From contig CALCME010000030.1 of the NCBI GenBank assembly GCA_937965925.1, positions 1-5,055 of the forward strand: a stretch of 5,055 bases of DNA. The letters are read 5' to 3'. Below are positions 1 to 5,055 of this stretch, piece by piece. Numbering within the stretch: position 1 is the stretch's first letter; the number at the start of each line of letters is the position of its first letter. A program made the position numbers and the translations under genes. The notes beneath the pieces are model-generated. The model had not been told where the DNA came from and ran no database searches. It was given only the letters and a program-made list of their open reading frames with translations. The DNA comes from Candidatus Absconditabacterales bacterium. Its GTDB lineage: Bacteria > Patescibacteriota > Gracilibacteria > Absconditabacterales > Absconditicoccaceae.

Positions 1-144
1 AGGGAAAATAAGTGATGGAGTGATATGTACATAGCATCATGGATAGAGTACTTTTCCTGCACCATATATTTCATGCAATATCGAAAATAATCATATGGAC
101 GTGTAGTCTTTGTCTAGATTGTATTTCTTATACAGATGGAGCAT
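1..144 (-). CDS. N-terminal part of an unidentified, possibly methyltransferase-like protein (runs off left edge)
   Basis: The frame is open from the ATG at 144 to the left edge (48 codons, no TAA/TAG), with two TGA codons read as Gly (residues 18 and 36) and two GGN glycines. The peptide begins MLHLYKKYNLDKDY and later reads KVLYPGCYVHITPSLIFP. The VLYPG stretch followed by a hydrophobic strand resembles the first nucleotide-binding strand and loop of small SAM-dependent methyltransferase-like proteins seen in CPR genomes. That is only a pattern impression, so no function is asserted. The start is uncertain: the frame is also open upstream to a TTG at 216, which lies 8 bp after the mscS stop and has AAAGGG a few bases before it, whereas the ATG at 144 has no visible Shine-Dalgarno. 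It is probably the third gene of the Nudix-mscS operon, because no terminator hairpin is seen in between. Confidence 0.7.
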
Positions 145-224
145 GAGTATATATGAGAGAGATAAATATTTTGCTTGATCTAATCTATTTTTTGACTTAC
201 TCTTTGTTCATTTCAAGACCCTTT

Positions 225-1037
225 CTACTTTCCAATAACACTCACCTTTGGACGAACTGGTCATATCTCATTCGCTTCAAAAGCAAGAGTAATCTCTTCT
301 AACAATTGATGAGAAGTTTGAAAATAATCAGGAAGATCCACTCGACATCTGATACATAAGGCACGAGTCTTGTCTCCAAGTGACTCTACTCAGACGAATA
401 TTTCTTTCGTCTTCTTTACTTTCTCGTTTTTCATAAGGACGTCTTGAATGAGTGATTTTACTTTGTGTAGTTCACTGTCATATGAGACATGTACCGTATA
501 TTCTATCATTCTTGATGAGTGAACCGAGAAGTTCCTCACGATATTGTTAGCAAGCTTCCCGTTTGGTATGGTTATTTGTTGATTTTGTGGAGAGTCTAGG
601 ATTGTATATAAGACATTGATTGAGGTGACAGTTCATTCCTCCCCTTGTGCTTGGATGTAGTCACAGATATTGAATGGCTTGAATATCAAAATCAAGAGTC
701 ATCATGCTACATTTGAGAGACTTCACTGGAGTGCTAATCAGATCGCTATTCATGCTGTTCATAGTGCTGCAATCAAAGACGTTGATTCGAGTCAGAGCAA
801 TGAAGTAACGGGAATAAGAAGAACAACTTTTAGAAAAATTCATAGAAATGAGAGAAGAAAATTTCTCACTGAGATGTCTTGAATTGCGTGAGTAAGTGGA
901 CTTCTTGCTCGTTTAAGAATCCATTTGATCACTGTCCATCAGACGATCAGTCGTATGATCGAGAGGATAATATTTCCAGAATAGGTAAGTATTAGAGGGA
1001 GAAATTGATCTATGTAGGTTGAGAGTTGTACGTTCAT
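225..1037 (-). CDS. mscS: MscS-family small-conductance mechanosensitive channel
   Basis: This 270-residue membrane channel opens under membrane tension to release solutes on hypo-osmotic shock. With TGA as Gly the frame runs uninterrupted from the ATG at 1037 (in-frame TAA upstream) to TAG. Predicted helices are TM1 at about 12-40, TM2 at about 60-82 and pore-lining TM3 at about 88-119. TM3 reads SLIAALGTAGIAIGLALQGS and then LSNVAGG, aligning with E. coli MscS with an offset of 8: the pore-constriction leucines 105 and 109 correspond to I97 and L101, and Q112-G113 to Q104-G105. The beta domain carries IPNGK (157-161) and RNFS (168-171). It is slightly shorter than E. coli MscS (286 aa). Twelve of 17 glycines are TGA, including all six in TM3. 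Residue 125 is Cys (TGT), where the family normally has Gly (PF-x-x-G-[DE]-Y). It follows the Nudix gene by 48 bp, probably in one operon. Confidence 0.96.
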
Positions 1038-1085
1038 GTCAATGAATTGATGCTGTTAAAGTATATATGTTGCAAGTGCATCTCC

Positions 1086-1580
1086 TTATGTAAATAATTT
1101 TCTCCAGTTCTTTATGCTACCAAGAAAGTCAATTTCTCATCTTGCTATTTCTTTGTCTAGTATATTTGGATTCCACCATTGTAATGCCTCGACTTTTCAT
1201 TCTTCTTTTGTGAAGCTCTCTATTGGGAGATCACATGTAGAGAGAAACCATTGGACGAAATATTCGTTTTTCTTGTTGGAGAAAACATGAGGACCTTTTA
1301 TAAGGTCTTCTTCTGTCAGTGTAATTCCTATCTCTTCAGGTATCTCATGGAGAATATTTTCAAGATAGGTCTCATCTCACTCAACCGTTCCTGCGACTGC
1401 AGGACCTCGATATCCTGGTGAATGTTTCTTAGTTAATCCCCTCTGAGCAAGAAGAATATCTCAGTGATTATTGGTGATTCGACATGCTGAAACACGATGT
1501 ATATCATTATCTTGAATCTGAGAACGTTCTTTGTGTCAGATGATTGTATCGTTTCTATCTACGATGGGGACGAGTACCAT
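1086..1580 (-). CDS. Nudix hydrolase, IPP-isomerase/YfcD-like
   Basis: This is a 164-residue cytoplasmic Nudix-fold protein; the family hydrolyses nucleoside diphosphate-linked substrates or, in the IDI branch, isomerises isopentenyl diphosphate. The N-terminal section VDRNDTIIGHKERSQIQDND followed by IHRVSACRITNNHGDILLAQ is the layout of YfcD/IDI-type proteins. The Nudix box is G64-x5-E70-x7-H78-E79-I80-x-E82-E83-x-G85-I86, complete except that the usual Arg before the first Glu of the metal-binding core is His (H78). The metal-ligand glutamates E79, E82 and E83 are present, so activity is plausible. A hydrophobic and aromatic C-terminal part (EALQWWNPNIL) follows. Five of 12 glycines are TGA. 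The ATG at 1580 is preceded by an in-frame TAG at about 1596-1598, so the start is well bounded, although no Shine-Dalgarno is visible. It is the first gene of a leftward operon with mscS. The exact substrate cannot be told from sequence. Confidence 0.93.
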
Positions 1581-1702
1581 ATAGTGTATGAGTAGCTAAA
1601 TTGATTACTTTCTTTGTATACATATATGAATTCTTTTATCTACGTACATATCTATGAACGATCTTGTTTCTCTTTTTACCTTAACTGAACCTTAAACGCA
1701 CC
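1581..1702. other. Divergent intergenic region, left part, no feature resolved
   Basis: This is the Nudix-operon side of the 205-bp gap between divergent genes. It is AT-rich and should hold the leftward promoter, but no clear -35/-10 pair with proper spacing stood out. No RNA gene or hairpin of note was seen. Confidence 0.4.
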
Positions 1703-1731
1703 TTGCTATCTTGATTTCCAACCCGTATACT
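1703..1731 (+). promoter_or_regulatory. Probable sigma-70-type promoter of the Cys-rich exported protein gene
   Basis: A -35 box TTGCTA (1703-1708, 4/6 to TTGACA) and a -10 box TATACT (1726-1731, 5/6 to TATAAT) are separated by exactly 17 bp. Transcription would start near 1738, giving a 5' leader of about 48 nt before the ATG at 1786. This is the best-matching pair in the 205-bp divergent intergenic region. The region is AT-rich, so chance matches are possible. No equally good promoter was found for the leftward Nudix operon. Confidence 0.5.
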
Positions 1732-1738
1732 TATAGTA

Positions 1739-1757
1739 ATAGTTATTTTGTAACTAT
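1739..1757. promoter_or_regulatory. Perfect inverted repeat just downstream of the promoter (candidate operator or leader hairpin)
   Basis: The arms ATAGTTA (1739-1745) and TAACTAT (1751-1757) are exact reverse complements separated by TTTTG. The repeat begins 7 bp after the predicted -10 box, so it would span about +2 to +20 of the transcript. It could be a repressor site or a weak AU-rich stem in the 5' leader. The downstream leader is AT-only (TATATATATA) with no Shine-Dalgarno before the start codon. Confidence 0.35.
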
Positions 1758-1785
1758 GATTTACTTCTTATATATATATACAAAA

Positions 1786-3879
1786 ATGAAAAAATTCACA
1801 ATGATGTGACTTGCATGAGTATTTCTCTTCTCTAGTATGACTATGGGTATGACAAGAGTTGCTCCAGCAGAAATAGTTCTAGATGCTACAGAATTAGAAC
1901 AAGCATTTGATGATCAATCACTGACCTCTATTTTACAAGAACTATTCTCGCCTGAAGAATTTAGTTCGATCAGTACAGCAGTAACAACACCAGAATTTTT
2001 CGAAGCTGATTTGGAGATAGCAATTGCAGACAAGGATTTTCCAAAATTCCAACTACTCGTAGAATCAGCAAGAAATTATAATAAAAAACAGAAAATCGCA
2101 TGAAATCCTCTTTCTGAAGGTGCTGTTACTAGTTATATTTTCAAGAAATTAAACAAAGATATTGCTATCAAAGAAAGATTTGACAATCTTGTTGAGTTTT
2201 ACGAAACGAAATGAGTCTTACCTACTTCTGAAGAAGTAACTCTACTATGAAAGGAGAAACGTGCTGAAAATTGACTTTCTATAAGGCAAGAAGGTATTGT
2301 CTATAGTGTTGTAAAAAATGTGAATGATGTGTCTATTTCTACAGCACTTGATAAAATTGAAGCTGCATTTGATATATACCAAAATTCAGGAATGGAAGAA
2401 GATCAGTTATCTCTTATTTTTGGTCTCATTGAATGAATCAGAGAGGTAGCAGAAACTGTGTATGGTGAAGTGGATATGACAGTCGTTGATACTCCAAGTT
2501 ATGAAGTATGTGATGTAATGTATGATGGTGCTGAGAAGTATCAGGAATACCTAAAGGCATTCTATGCAACAAATGCTGGACAAGATTGTGATGGAGCTAT
2601 TTCTCCAAATACATGAACTGATTTATATACGGTTTGTGGAAAAACGTATGATGGAGATAAGAAATATAGACAGTACCTAAGAGCATATAAAATGACGAAA
2701 TGAGGAACTATGTGTGATGGACATGATAGTTCAACTGATGAGTCTGAATTGTACTTCTTATGTTGAGCACAATATAATGGAACAGATAAGTATCAAGACT
2801 ATCTTGATAGATATAAAGAGACTCGTGGAGGGAAGTACTGTGATGGAGTTCCAACAGAAGTAACAGATAACTCTCAGTATACGGTATGTTCTGTAACATA
2901 TAACTGAACTGATATGTATAAAGAATACAAAGATGCATATTACTCTACAAATGGTGGTAAAAATTGTGACGGTGATATTGTAGATCAATGACCGTCATAT
3001 ATCGTATGTGATGTTTCATACAATGGTTCTGATATGTATAATGAGTACTTGAGTGCCTATAGAAAAACTAATTGAGGGCAAAATTGTGAATGAGGAGGAA
3101 ATGACACATGATTATGATGAGATACTGCACCAACTTGGACTCACTGTGAAGTTCCATATCATTCATACTCAGCTTATCTCAGTGCTTTTGATCTCATGCC
3201 TGTCTGTGAAAAAAATACTGTCGATTCAGATCTTGTTGTGTGTAGTTACGATGATCATCTAGGATGAGATTGTACCTATCAAGCGTATATTTCTTGTTTC
3301 TACGATGCAACATGTAAAAAATTAACAGAATCTATAACAGATAATGATACCAATGAAACGATGCCCGATGACTGTTCTGTCTGGAATGACGGATGTAATA
3401 CGTGTACAAGAACTGATAGTGGAGCTATAGCATGTACGAAAATGGCATGTGTAAAACAATGAACACCATTTTGTAAAGAAGAAATTTCTGTTACATGTGA
3501 GAACATAAGGTGTACGGAAAATTCTGAATGTTTTATGAGAGATTGAAATCCAACATGTCTCCCAAGATTATGACTACCAGATGAAAATCCAGTAAAAAAA
3601 GCAGCTTGTATAGATGATTGATGAACTCGATCTATGAATATGATGTGAGGATATACCTGTTATTCTTGAACATCTGATGCATGAACTGAATGTAATGACT
3701 CATCACAATGTGAGAAAGCGTGTGTGTATGTAGGTACCTATAAAGATCAAGATGAATGTGTTCCGTCTGCTACTACTGCTTGTGCGAAGAAAATGCCTCA
3801 CTATTGAGTATGTGGATCATTTACCTGAGGATGTATGACATCTATAAGTAATTGAAATATGCAAACTATATGTGAATAA
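1786..3879 (+). CDS. Exported Cys-rich repeat protein, 697 residues, family not recognised
   Basis: With TGA read as Gly the frame is uninterrupted from ATG 1786 to TAA 3877-3879 and contains 29 in-frame TGA codons against about 31 GGN. Residues 1-28 form a Sec signal peptide: MKK, a hydrophobic core GLAGVFLF, and a signal peptidase I site A-P-A|E after A28. Residues 29-238 lack Cys and look helical. Residues 239-436 hold five tandem repeats of 42, 42, 42, 40 and about 32 residues, each with a Cys pair exactly 26 apart (242/268, 284/310, 326/352, 368/394, 408/434). A Gly-rich linker and two degenerate repeat-like Cys segments (454-510) follow. Next are a pacifastin-like segment (530-563), an EGF-like C-x4-C-x5-C-x8-C cluster (571-591), and ten more Cys to the C-terminus. 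All 36 Cys lie after residue 241, consistent with a disulfide-stabilised extracellular protein. No sortase motif or C-terminal membrane helix is seen. It is a single-gene unit with its own promoter and terminator. The function is unknown; a surface or adhesive role is only inference. Confidence 0.95.
2500..3093 (+). repeat. Five tandem 126-bp-class coding repeats (Cys-pair repeat, 40-42 residues)
   Basis: Units start at residues 239, 281, 323, 365 and 405 (nt 2500, 2626, 2752, 2878, 2998), with periods of 126, 126, 126 and 120 bp. The consensus opens Y-x-V-C-x-x-x-Y-[DN]-G, continues with a helical core K/M-Y-x-[ED]-Y-L-x-A-[YF]-x-x-T, and closes G-G-x-x-C-[DE]-G. A variable 8-10-residue acidic/polar linker joins the units. 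The nucleotide sequences have diverged while the protein pattern is held, so the array is old and under selection. Aligned glycines switch between GGN and TGA: for example the [DN]-G glycine is GGT, GGA, GGA, TGA (2905) and GGT in the five units. Confidence 0.93.
3361..3477 (+). other. Pacifastin-like Cys motif within the exported protein (residues 526-564)
   Basis: Residues 530-555 read CSVWNDGCNTC followed by TRTDSGAIACTKMAC. This follows the pacifastin protease-inhibitor core: C-N-T-C, a Gly, then C-T-x3-C. The Cys usually found two residues after the third one is missing (T541-R542 there), and the first spacer is 6 residues rather than 9-12. A sixth Cys, C563, follows after a QGTPF stretch. 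Related W-x-D-G-C-N-T-C segments occur in bacterial secreted proteins. Inhibitor activity is not shown by sequence; the match could reflect a shared small disulfide fold only. Confidence 0.45.
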
Positions 3880-3943
3880 GTATGTGTGAGAATTGTTTGT
3901 AAATCCTATCTCGATTTTCTCTAATCTATTTCAATTAATTATT

Positions 3944-3974
3944 AAAATCACTTTCAGTAACGGAAGTGATTTTT
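3944..3974 (+). terminator. Intrinsic terminator after the Cys-rich protein gene
   Basis: The arms AAAATCACTT (3944-3953) and AAGTGATTTT (3964-3973) are perfectly complementary over 10 bp around the loop TCAGTAACGG, and run into a T-rich tail (TTTTTCTTTCT). It lies 64 bp after the stop codon. The flank read on the minus strand (TTTTAATAATT) is less T-rich but could weakly stop leftward transcripts from the IS side. Confidence 0.85.
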
Positions 3975-3989
3975 CTTTCTCAATTATCA

Positions 3990-4010
3990 CCACTCCGCTA
4001 AAGCGGGTGG
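3990..4010. repeat. Right-end hairpin of the IS200-like element
   Basis: On the plus strand CCA (3990-3992) pairs with TGG (4008-4010), and CCGC (3995-3998) with GCGG (4003-4006), around a TAAA loop (TTTA on the tnpA strand). CT (3993-3994) and G4007 form a small internal bulge. Matching the left-end hairpin supports its role as a TnpA recognition structure. Confidence 0.7.
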
Positions 4011-4034
4011 GTTGATCTTAGGCTAAAGCCCACC
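4006..4034. repeat. Second, overlapping hairpin inside the IS right end
   Basis: GGTGGG (4006-4011) is complementary to CCCACC (4029-4034). Nested within it is a small GGC-TAAA-GCC stem (4021-4030). It shares GGTGG with the right-end hairpin (3990-4010), so the two structures are mutually exclusive. It also lies 9 bp past the tnpA stop codon. Confidence 0.5.
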
Positions 4035-4042
4035 GTGCTTCG

Positions 4043-4471
4043 CTATAGGACTCTGAAGTCATCGTCAGGTTCGTTTATTCTTTGATTGTCTATATATTCC
4101 TTCCACATTTCATCTGTAACATTTCAGCTTGTACACACCCAATATCATCTTGCTCGTAGATGTTGTCATCGAAATTCTTTTTTTAATCTTGGGAATTCTC
4201 TCTGCATCTTATATGAACTTCATCATTTCATATACTGAACTGCTTTTGATACAGAAAGAAATGGAGGTATTCATACAAGCAAATGTATATGATCACGATT
4301 TACAGCTCATGCATATATCGTCATATCATACTTCTTTGCCGTTTGTCTAATCAACTCTCTACATCTATCTCAAATTTCTCATTTCAATACAGGCTTTCTA
4401 TACTTCGTTATCCAAACTATATGGTATTTACAGTCGTAGATCGTATGGCTAGTGGACTTATAATTTTTCAT
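4043..4471 (-). CDS. tnpA: IS200/IS605-family Y1 (HUH) transposase TnpA
   Basis: This 142-residue transposase nicks and rejoins single-stranded DNA at the IS ends. It opens in the family style (YDCKYHIVWITKYRKPVL). The HUH metal-binding motif is H61-I62-H63 in AVNRDHIHLLVG. The catalytic tyrosine is probably Y126 in EYIDNQ, with Q130 four residues on, matching Y127/Q131 of IS608 TnpA. The conserved MKGGSSYK segment (81-88) and RGYWVCTSGNVT (108-119) are present. Length is normal for the family, and all key residues are intact, so the enzyme is probably functional. All nine glycines are encoded by TGA and none by GGN. The ATG at 4471 is bounded by an in-frame TAA about 40 bp upstream. A GAGG 14 nt before the ATG is too far to be a convincing Shine-Dalgarno. 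Confidence 0.95.
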
Positions 4472-4538
4472 CGCCGATTGGGTTACCTCATAAACAGGTT
4501 CAATTTAGTCATGCAGGCAAGAATGTCAACTCACGCTA

Positions 4539-4560
4539 CCATGCCCGCTAAAGCGGGTGG
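4539..4560. repeat. Left-end hairpin of the IS200-like element
   Basis: On the plus strand CCCGC (4544-4548) pairs with GCGGG (4553-4557) around TAAA. CCA (4539-4541) pairs with TGG (4558-4560), leaving TG (4542-4543) as a bulge. A bulged, TTTA-looped (tnpA strand) hairpin upstream of tnpA matches the left-end structures known in IS200/IS605 elements. It has the same loop and outer CCA/TGG pairing as the right-end hairpin. Confidence 0.7.
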
Positions 4561-4562
4561 AT

Positions 4563-4937
4563 TTACGGATCCATCAGGTGAGACATTAAAAGAGGATTTT
4601 CAGATTTAGTATCTCAAGACCTTGTGGAAATAGAGAAAATTCAGATATCTTTATAAAATCATTTAAGGATATTTTTCCTAGCATCAATTCGTATTAATGG
4701 ATTTTTCTTAAAATCACTGAAATCATCAATTTGTTTACGGGTAGATTCATATCATTGTTTAATTTCATGGTTTTTTCGCATACTTATAAAATCAGATTCA
4801 ACATCAAGAAGAGGAAGATTATTATCAAACGGATCATTTAAGCTTTCCCTAGATGCAAAAAACACCTCTCTCATTGAAATCACCTTCCTATGATTAGCTA
4901 CATCCCAATCCCTAAACTTATACAAAATCTCAGACAT
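4563..4937 (-). pseudogene. Truncated DUF2971-like protein, N-terminal half only
   Basis: The 124-residue frame (TGA as Gly at residues 62, 93, 99, 107) begins MSEILYKFRDWDVANHRKVI and continues MREVFFASRESLNDPFDNNL. This is the N-terminal signature of DUF2971: Y-K-[FY]-R, then F-x-[AS]-[SP]-x-x-x-[FL]-N-D-P-F-D. Near the end, GIFSIST and NPLLMSH resemble the mid-family segment (G-[IV]-x-[SC]-[FL]-S, then LMWSHYA). The frame stops at LMDP after about 124 residues, where members usually have 200-300. The stop is 3 bp from the IS left-end hairpin, so the last few codons are probably IS DNA. No remainder is visible beyond the IS. The ATG at 4937 fits the family start; an upstream in-frame ATG at 4967 would overlap the preceding gene. 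DUF2971 function is not settled; it is often seen in accessory regions. Confidence 0.75.
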
Positions 4938-4950
4938 GCATACATCAAAT

Positions 4951-5055
4951 CTAAAACTCAATCTCATCCGAAATACTCACTACCTCCCCCAACCTATGCC
5001 CACCATCAAACGTAACCATCTGCTTCTCTCACATATATGACTCAGATAATCAAAC
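4951..5055 (-). CDS. C-terminal end of an unidentified protein (runs off right edge)
   Basis: The frame is open from the right edge to TAG at 4951-4953 (34 residues), with two TGA and three GGN glycines. The peptide includes MGEKQMVTFDGGHRLGEVVS and ends ISDEIEF. No family is recognised. It ends 13 bp before the DUF2971-like start, so the two were probably co-transcribed. It could also be non-coding, since open frames are easier to find when only two stop codons exist. Confidence 0.5.

Larger units (their letters stand above)
3990..4560 (-). mobile_element. IS200-like insertion sequence (IS200/IS605 family), tnpA only
   Basis: The element is bounded here by its terminal hairpins; true ends are probably some 10-20 bp outside. 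It carries one Y1 transposase gene and no tnpB. An identical 16-bp sequence (CCGCTAAAGCGGGTGG) sits at both ends, at 3995-4010 and 4545-4560, in direct orientation inside stem-loops. This is the subterminal hairpin arrangement of this family, which moves as single-stranded DNA without terminal inverted repeats or target duplication. In tnpA orientation the left end is at about 4560 and the right end at about 3990. It lies immediately after a truncated DUF2971-like gene. Confidence 0.85.

Noticed and set aside
145..224. Possible terminator after mscS
   Set aside because: No stable GC-containing hairpin followed by a T-tract was found on the minus strand here, so read-through into the next gene is more likely.
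670..882. Plus-strand open frame inside mscS
   Set aside because: It lies opposite the MscS pore region, whose protein match is unambiguous; no family resemblance of its own.
1010..1081. Tiny minus-strand ORF starting at ATG 1081 next to AGGAG, between the Nudix and mscS genes
   Set aside because: The AGGAG touches the ATG with no spacing, the product would be about 23 residues, and it overlaps the mscS start out of frame. No support beyond chance.
2500..3093. 126-bp periodic repeats as a CRISPR array or minisatellite
   Set aside because: Units are divergent at the DNA level, run without spacers, and are conserved as protein within one frame; they are coding repeats.
1807..3855. Reading the exported-protein gene as a decayed pseudogene with 29 stop codons
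   Set aside because: All interruptions are TGA, never TAA or TAG, the frame never shifts, and TGA falls in invariant Gly columns. A pseudogene would show mixed stops and frameshifts.
1807..3855. TGA as selenocysteine or tryptophan (Mycoplasma-type code 4)
   Set aside because: Aligned repeat units and MscS/TnpA conserved positions give Gly, not Trp or Cys/Sec. Trp is also encoded by TGG in the same genes, and no SECIS-like need exists at so many sites.
3880..3989. Missing C-terminal half of the DUF2971-like protein on the far side of the IS
   Set aside because: Minus-strand frames here give no DUF2971-like segment and cover the terminator hairpin of the opposite-strand gene.
4283..4609. Plus-strand open frame of about 108 codons over the IS
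   Set aside because: It is antisense to the well-supported tnpA and the IS left end, with a composition unlike a real protein. It is a shadow of the real gene.

Overview
The window only makes sense if UGA is read as glycine (genetic code 25). This points to a Patescibacteria/CPR bacterium of the Gracilibacteria or Absconditabacteria (SR1) group; the sequence does not separate these two. Under the standard code the strand-consistent reading frames are broken into pieces. With TGA as Gly they join into intact proteins of recognisable families: a Nudix hydrolase, an MscS channel and an IS200/IS605 Y1 transposase. The glycines predicted from TGA fall where those families conserve glycine. The DNA is AT-rich and densely coding, and ORFs end only in TAA or TAG.

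Layout. On the minus strand from about 1580 leftwards lies a probable operon: a Nudix hydrolase (1086-1580), a small-conductance mechanosensitive channel (225-1037), and the start of a third gene that runs off the left edge (1-144, perhaps starting at 216; a possible methyltransferase-like protein). A 205-bp divergent intergenic region holds a good promoter candidate facing right and a perfect 7-bp-arm inverted repeat just downstream of it.

On the plus strand, 1786-3879 encodes a 697-residue exported protein. It has a Sec signal peptide, a Cys-free probably helical N-terminal region, five tandem 40-42-residue Cys-pair repeats, and a Cys-rich C-terminus with a pacifastin-like motif and an EGF-like Cys cluster. 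I know of no named family for the repeat; it is the most novel-looking item here. An intrinsic terminator follows at 3944-3974.

The right part is a small IS200-like element on the minus strand (about 3990-4560). It carries a single tnpA, with all nine glycines encoded by UGA, and matching TTTA-loop hairpins at both ends. It abuts a truncated DUF2971-like gene (4563-4937) whose second half is missing, preceded by the C-terminal end of an unidentified gene entering from the right edge (4951-5055).

How the genes work together: Nudix, MscS and the third gene are probably co-transcribed housekeeping or stress functions. The exported Cys-rich protein is a separate unit and, given the attached lifestyle known for some relatives, could be a cell-surface or secreted interaction factor. 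That role is inference only.
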